Of a stretch of DNA of 64,000 bases, positions 60,050 through 64,000 are shown in pieces. Position 1 is the first letter of the stretch, and the number at the start of each line of letters is the position of its first letter. Below the pieces are notes generated by a model. That model ran no database searches. It saw only the letters and a program-made list of their open reading frames with translations, and had not been told where the DNA came from. Source of the DNA: Frondihabitans sp. PhB188 (GTDB taxonomy: Bacteria; Actinomycetota; Actinomycetes; Actinomycetales; Microbacteriaceae); assembly GCF_003752365.1 (NCBI RefSeq), contig NZ_RJUO01000006.1, positions 62,001 to 126,000 of the forward strand, in the 5' to 3' direction. A program made the position numbers and the translations under genes.

Positions 60050-61189
60050 ATGGCCGCTTCGCCCGTCGTTACCCTTCTCGAGCAACTCGTTCAGATTCCA
60101 TCGGTCTCCGGATCGCCGGCGGAACGTGAAGGCCTCAAGTTCGTAGAGCAATGGTTCCAAGGGTCGGATGCATCGACGGCCGAATTCGTCGACGCGTCGG
60201 ATGGGCGTGATGCGTGTGTCTTGGTTATGCCAGCCCACGTTTCGGATTGTCGACTCTTGCTCTTTTCCGCCCACATCGACGTCGTGCCCGTCACGAACGG
60301 AAACGAGTGGAGTGAAGATCCTTTTGGCGCGCGTGTGGTGGCTGGGCGTCTTCACGGTCGTGGTTCCTCCGACATGAAATCGGGACTGGCCGCTGCCATG
60401 ATCGCCATTCGGCAGCTGCATGCTCAGGGTGTACCGGTTGCTCTGGCCGTGAGCACCGGCGAAGAGCTGGGGTGCCGGGGCGCTAGTGGAGTGGCTTCAG
60501 CACTTGAAAGCCTTACGGTCGGTGCGGTGATCATTCCGGAGTCCACCGGCAATCGGGTCGTTTTGGGTCATCGAGGGGCTCTTTGGTTGTCCGTCACGAC
60601 GTCCGGGCGGGCAGCGCACGGCAGCACTCCCGAGAGGGGAGTCAACGCGGTTCTGGCGATGACGGAGGTCTTGGCGGGACTTCCGCAGATCCCTTTGGGC
60701 GCGCATGAATTTCTCGGGGCAGAGACAGTCAATGTCGGTGCTATCAGCTCAGGCAGTGTTCCAAATGTGGTGCCGGATCGCTGCGTGATCAAGGTCGATC
60801 ATCGACTGGCGTCGACGGACCCCCAGGAGATGGTGAATTGGTGGCGGGATCGACCCGGTGTGAGCGATGTCGGCGTCGACTTGCTTCTGGATCCCGTCTG
60901 GACGAATATTCGTGACGAATTCGTGGCCATGCTCCCCGGTGAGGTCAGTGCCGAGCCGGCGAGCTATTTCACGGATGCGTCAGTCCTCGTACGAACTCTT
61001 CCACCTCGAACGCCGGTAGTGGTCTGGGGACCGGGAGATGCATCGACAGTGCACTCCGCGGATGAATCTGTCGACATCACGGCAGTCGAGTCCGCAGTGC
61101 ACATGTTCACCGAGGCTGGACGTCGTTGGCAGATGTCGTCTGGGCTGGAGTCACGCGCCGATGGCGGCACCGACGCCGTAGGCCTCTAG
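60050..61189 (+). CDS. M20-family metallopeptidase/deacylase (ArgE/DapE-like)
   Basis: 379 residues from ATG 60050. Zinc ligands and catalytic residues: SAHIDVVP (His, Asp), GRGSSDMKSG (Asp), STGEELGCRGA (Glu-Glu) and VVWGPGDASTVHSADESVDI (final His). The dimerisation domain has RAAHGSTPERGVNAVLAMTE. Substrate type is an N-acyl or N-carbamoyl amino acid or small peptide. It converges with the hydrolase gene, overlapping its 3' end by 39 bp. Confidence 0.9.
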   Translation: MAASPVVTLLEQLVQIPSVSGSPAEREGLKFVEQWFQGSDASTAEFVDASDGRDACVLVMPAHVSDCRLLLFSAHIDVVPVTNGNEWSEDPFGARVVAGRLHGRGSSDMKSGLAAAMIAIRQLHAQGVPVALAVSTGEELGCRGASGVASALESLTVGAVIIPESTGNRVVLGHRGALWLSVTTSGRAAHGSTPERGVNAVLAMTEVLAGLPQIPLGAHEFLGAETVNVGAISSGSVPNVVPDRCVIKVDHRLASTDPQEMVNWWRDRPGVSDVGVDLLLDPVWTNIRDEFVAMLPGEVSAEPASYFTDASVLVRTLPPRTPVVVWGPGDASTVHSADESVDITAVESAVHMFTEAGRRWQMSSGLESRADGGTDAVGL

Positions 61190-61990
61190 ACGTCGGTCCT
61201 TCACGGGGTTGTTGAATGCTCCCCAGGCGCGTGAGCGTCGTGCTTCGGCGACGTCCACGTCTCCGAGGATAATTTCGCTACCGTCAAGAGAGGCCGGTCC
61301 AGCTACGGGCCAGCCTGTGTGGTCAACGATGAGGCTCTGGCCGATGAACTCCTGCCCACGCTCGGTACCGACGCGGTCAGCCGCGGCGACGATGACACCG
61401 TTGCTGTGGGCGTTAGCCATGGTGAGGATGGTGGCCATCCCAGGTTGTCCTGGTTGCTGTCCTGGGATCGGGACCCAGTTCGTGGGCACGCAGACGATGT
61501 CCACTCCGCCGAGGGCAAGCGATCGATAGCTCTCCGGGAACCAGCCGTCGTAGCAGATCATCATGCCGAGTCGGCCGATGGGAGTCGTGACGACCGGGAA
61601 ACCAAGGTTGCCGGGTTCAAAGTAAAGGGCTTCTTCGTCCCAGAGGTGCACTTTTCGGTAGGTCGCCAGGTATCCGTCTGGTCCATGCAGAATGGCAGCG
61701 TTGTAGAGGGATGCGTCGACGCGTTCGGTGAGGCCGGCGACGATGTAGAGGTGGAGCTCTTGAGCGAGAGCTTTCCAGAGGGCTGTGGCGGGGCCCTCGC
61801 CGACGACCTCGCTGAGCGAGAAAGCTTCGTCGCGGGAGGCGAACATGTAGCCCGAGTTGGACAGCTCGGGAAGCACGACGACCGCGGCGCCATCGGCTGC
61901 CGCGGCGCGGATGGCCGTTTCCATGGCGTGAAGGTTGGTCTTAATGTTGCCGAATTCGGGTTCGTACTGAACGACTGCCAGGCGGATCAT
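61151..61990 (-). CDS. carbon-nitrogen hydrolase (nitrilase superfamily)
   Basis: 279 residues. The catalytic triad is Glu in VVVLPELSNSGYMF, Lys in LATYRKVHLWDEE and Cys in MMICYDGWFPE. These are all in place for an amidase or N-carbamoyl-amine hydrolase of the nitrilase superfamily. It overlaps the LacI gene by four bases (ATGA), so it is the output gene of a LacI-controlled operon that starts with an ABC transporter. Confidence 0.9.
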   Translation of the reverse strand: MIRLAVVQYEPEFGNIKTNLHAMETAIRAAAADGAAVVVLPELSNSGYMFASRDEAFSLSEVVGEGPATALWKALAQELHLYIVAGLTERVDASLYNAAILHGPDGYLATYRKVHLWDEEALYFEPGNLGFPVVTTPIGRLGMMICYDGWFPESYRSLALGGVDIVCVPTNWVPIPGQQPGQPGMATILTMANAHSNGVIVAAADRVGTERGQEFIGQSLIVDHTGWPVAGPASLDGSEIILGDVDVAEARRSRAWGAFNNPVKDRRLEAYGVGAAIGA

Positions 61991-63036
61991 GAGTGCTCCC
62001 TTGTGCGGTTCAAGCGGTCTGTGTCGGGTTGGACGAAGTGACGGAAACTCCCGCGCTGGACAAGACGGACCGGAAGTTCCTCGTGAATACGGGTGGTGTC
62101 TTCGCCGTCGATAGCGCGCAGGAGGAGGTCCACAGCGGTTCCCATCAGCTTTTGTGCGGGCTGGGAGACCGTCGTCAATGCAGGGCTGCTGACGGTGGCG
62201 ACGCTGATGTCATCGAATCCGGCGATCGCGAGGTCGTCGGGGATGCTGAGTCCGAGGTTGCGGGCGACGTCCATGACGCCGACAGCGATGAGATCGTTTC
62301 CGCAGAGAACGGTGTCGACCTCGGGGTGTTCACGAAGAAGACGCTCAGCGGCAGTTTTCCCAAAGTCGCGGGTGAAGGAACCGAGGTAGATCCGTCCGGC
62401 AGCCGTCGGATCAATGTCGAGGATGCTTTCTGCAAACGCGTCTCGGCGCCGCAGGCCCGACCAGTTCTCCTCACCTCCGCCGATGTAGGCGAACTTTCGG
62501 CTTCCGCTTCGGCGGGCAAGATCAACGAGCTGAGACATGCCCGAGGCATCGTCGACACCCACGAACGCGGTGGTGGTGCTGTCGGCATATTGGTCAAACT
62601 GAACGGTAGGGATGGTGTTCGAGACCTTCTCGATAGCTGCACCGCTGTGTGCTTTGGAGCAGGCGCTGATGAGCAGGCCGTCTACCTGTCGGTCCAGGAG
62701 CATCGAGATCTGCTGGGCTTCGAGGTCTGGGTCGTCGTGAGAGCTGGTGAGAATAAGAGCGCGCCCTCGGGTTCGGAGTTCGGCTTCTGCGAGTTCGACG
62801 AGCTGGGGAAAGAACGGGTTGTCGATTCCTGGCACGACCATGCCGACGACCATCGTGCGCGATTGGCGTAGAGCGCGGGCCACAGTGTGGGGTCGGTAGC
62901 CGAGGCGGAGCGCAGTGTCTTGGACGAGCTGCTTGTGAGTGGCGGTGACCCCTCGCGCCCCAGAGAGCGCCCTAGACACGGTGGCGGTAGACACGCCCGC
63001 CTCTGCGGCGACGTCTTTGATGGTGGCTCTGGGCAT
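61987..63036 (-). CDS. LacI-family transcriptional regulator
   Basis: 349 residues from ATG 63036, with GAGGAGGAG upstream. The helix-turn-helix reads ATIKDVAAEAGVSTATVSRA with LSGARGVTATHKQLVQDTAL and the hinge YRPHTVARALRQ. The ligand domain resembles periplasmic sugar-binding proteins (VVGMVVPGIDNPFFPQLVEL; NDLIAVGVMDVARNLGLSIP; DDLAIAGFDDISVATVSSPA). It sits between transporter and hydrolase genes and probably senses the operon's substrate. Confidence 0.92.
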   Translation of the reverse strand: MPRATIKDVAAEAGVSTATVSRALSGARGVTATHKQLVQDTALRLGYRPHTVARALRQSRTMVVGMVVPGIDNPFFPQLVELAEAELRTRGRALILTSSHDDPDLEAQQISMLLDRQVDGLLISACSKAHSGAAIEKVSNTIPTVQFDQYADSTTTAFVGVDDASGMSQLVDLARRSGSRKFAYIGGGEENWSGLRRRDAFAESILDIDPTAAGRIYLGSFTRDFGKTAAERLLREHPEVDTVLCGNDLIAVGVMDVARNLGLSIPDDLAIAGFDDISVATVSSPALTTVSQPAQKLMGTAVDLLLRAIDGEDTTRIHEELPVRLVQRGSFRHFVQPDTDRLNRTREHS

Positions 63037-63049
63037 GGTCTCCTCCTCG

Positions 63050-63925
63050 TCAGGGTCGGCTGAGGGAATGGACTGCCTCCACGGAGGCCTGCTCGCCGGT
63101 ACCGGATGCGGCGGCCGCAAGGGTTTTCCCGAAGCGTCGGCGCCGCGGAACCACGCTAGTGCGCCGCCACGGAGTGGCCGCTATCTCCCACGACGTAATC
63201 AACAGGAACGTGATCAAGCCGATGGAGGCAAGGACAACAATCGCGGCGAAGACGCCGGCCGTGTTGAACCTCGACTGCTGGATGGCGAGGTAGACCCCCA
63301 GGCCCCCCGTGGTTGAAGCTGTCGACTCCGCAAGAACCGCGCCCGTGACCGAGAACGTCGCCGACATCTTCAGGGCAGAAAAAAGCGGGGTGAAGGTTGC
63401 CGGGAGGCGGACGAGGGTGAAGATCTTCCAGCGGCTGGCCCCCATGGCGCGGGCCAGGTTGATGGAGTCACGGTCAACGGAGTGGAGTCCGTCGAGGACG
63501 TTGACGAGGACAGGGAAGAAGACGATGAGCCCGACGATGAAAAGCTTCGGGGCCAGGCCGAAACCGAGCCAAATGACGAGGGCTGCGCCGATGGCGACGA
63601 CGGGAATCGCCTGCGTGATGATCAGGACGGGGTAGAGGAACCGGTACAGCAGCTCGGACTGGGACATGACGATCGCGAGGAGGAACCCGAGGGCGGAACC
63701 GATCACGAAGCCGAGAACGAATGACTGCGAGGTGACGAGGATGCCTTGCGCGATCGTTGCCCAATCCGATCCGATCGCTTGGAAGGTTGCCATCGGTGTC
63801 GGGAGGACAAACGAAGGGATGTGGAAGGCGACGACGACGAGCCACCAGACCAGGAGGAGGCCGACGATGGAGGCGATGGGGATGAGGATGTCGAGCCACC
63901 AGCGAGAGCTGAGGTTTGTGGGCAT
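63050..63925 (-). CDS. NitT/TauT-type ABC transporter permease
   Basis: 291 residues, about six helices. The EAA loop reads LARAMGASRWKIFTLVRLPA and TFTPLFSALK, as in SsuC/TauC/ThiX permeases. The family carries sulfonates, nitrate, pyrimidines or hydroxymethylpyrimidine. The basic C-terminal tail is longer than usual. It overlaps the upstream gene stop by one base and lies 13 bp before the LacI gene. Confidence 0.9.
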   Translation of the reverse strand: MPTNLSSRWWLDILIPIASIVGLLLVWWLVVVAFHIPSFVLPTPMATFQAIGSDWATIAQGILVTSQSFVLGFVIGSALGFLLAIVMSQSELLYRFLYPVLIITQAIPVVAIGAALVIWLGFGLAPKLFIVGLIVFFPVLVNVLDGLHSVDRDSINLARAMGASRWKIFTLVRLPATFTPLFSALKMSATFSVTGAVLAESTASTTGGLGVYLAIQQSRFNTAGVFAAIVVLASIGLITFLLITSWEIAATPWRRTSVVPRRRRFGKTLAAAASGTGEQASVEAVHSLSRP

Positions 63926-64000
63926 TAGGCACCAGCCTTTGCGTTGCCGTAAATGAGTTCGAGTGCTCGTGCTTTGTAGGCCATGAACCGGGGATCGGTG
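63925..64000 (-). CDS. ABC transporter subunit, 3' end only
   Basis: The last 24 codons read TDPRFMAYKARALELIYGNA and end KAGA, with TAATG overlap to the permease start. The DPRF..YKARALELI ending is like the C-terminus of NitT/TauT-type ATPases (SsuB-like). A binding protein is also possible. Confidence 0.6.
   Translation of the reverse strand, partial: TDPRFMAYKARALELIYGNAKAGA

Noticed and set aside
1-64000. CRISPR array, tRNA, rRNA or replication origin
   Set aside because: No regularly spaced repeats, cloverleaf, rRNA-like sequence or DnaA-box cluster was found on reading.

Overview
The window reads as a high-GC actinobacterial chromosome segment, most likely from the Microbacteriaceae or a close relative. 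Reasons: many GTG starts, a DUF4193 protein, a SigK-like ECF sigma factor, a DTE-type proton-pumping rhodopsin, an actinobacterial Asp23/DUF2273/DUF6286 envelope-stress locus and an Rv0909-family small protein. No rRNA, tRNA, CRISPR array or replication origin was seen. This is an accessory, regulator-rich region: I count five MarR, four TetR, one AraC, one LacI, two ECF sigma factors and two orphan histidine kinases.

Layout. 1-0.78 kb: truncated IS256-family element. 0.8-5.3 kb: phospholipase D-like protein, PsiD-like decarboxylase and a catalase broken by two one-base deletions. 5.6-7.4 kb: MarR and a chain of tiny overlapping genes of an unrecognised family that recurs, damaged, at 43.5-44.3 kb. 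7.7-15.4 kb: ECF sigma, AraC, TetR, rhodopsin, dehalogenase-like HAD, cation/Ca exchanger, orphan kinase, MarR. 16-18 kb: TetR and a helicase-associated-repeat protein. 18.7-22.5 kb: a SipW-type secretion module (TasA/camelysin-like protein, SipW peptidase, LamG protein) bracketed by two closely related MarR genes. 22.8-35.9 kb: GDSL+GAF protein, disrupted DUF2142 membrane protein, SPFH protein, a MarR/membrane/GT2 polysaccharide operon and small membrane proteins. 36.2-38.6 kb: a 791-residue kinase with two membrane modules. 39.4-41.9 kb: serine recombinase, an overlapping membrane gene and a DUF3800-like protein. 42.4-43.1 kb: TetR paralogue of the 16.2 kb gene.

44.5-59.8 kb is a general/envelope-stress supercluster: rhodanese, aquaporin, two PRC-barrel/DUF2382 proteins, an overlapping Asp23-DUF2273-DUF6286 operon headed by its own ECF sigma factor, a divergent TetR with a double operator, a HAD phosphatase, DUF3618/holin-like/LEA-like membrane-stress proteins and an Rv0909-family protein. 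60-64 kb is catabolic: M20 peptidase, carbon-nitrogen hydrolase, LacI regulator and a NitT/TauT-type ABC transporter running off the right edge.

Two general observations. Many accessory genes carry single-base lesions or in-frame stops (catalase, DUF2142, beta-flap-like, two-TM, 43.8-44.3 kb, 59.6 kb), so either this is a decaying region or the assembly carries indels. A structured element of roughly 120 bp occurs twice, at 22.7 and 43.1 kb, each time between convergent genes.
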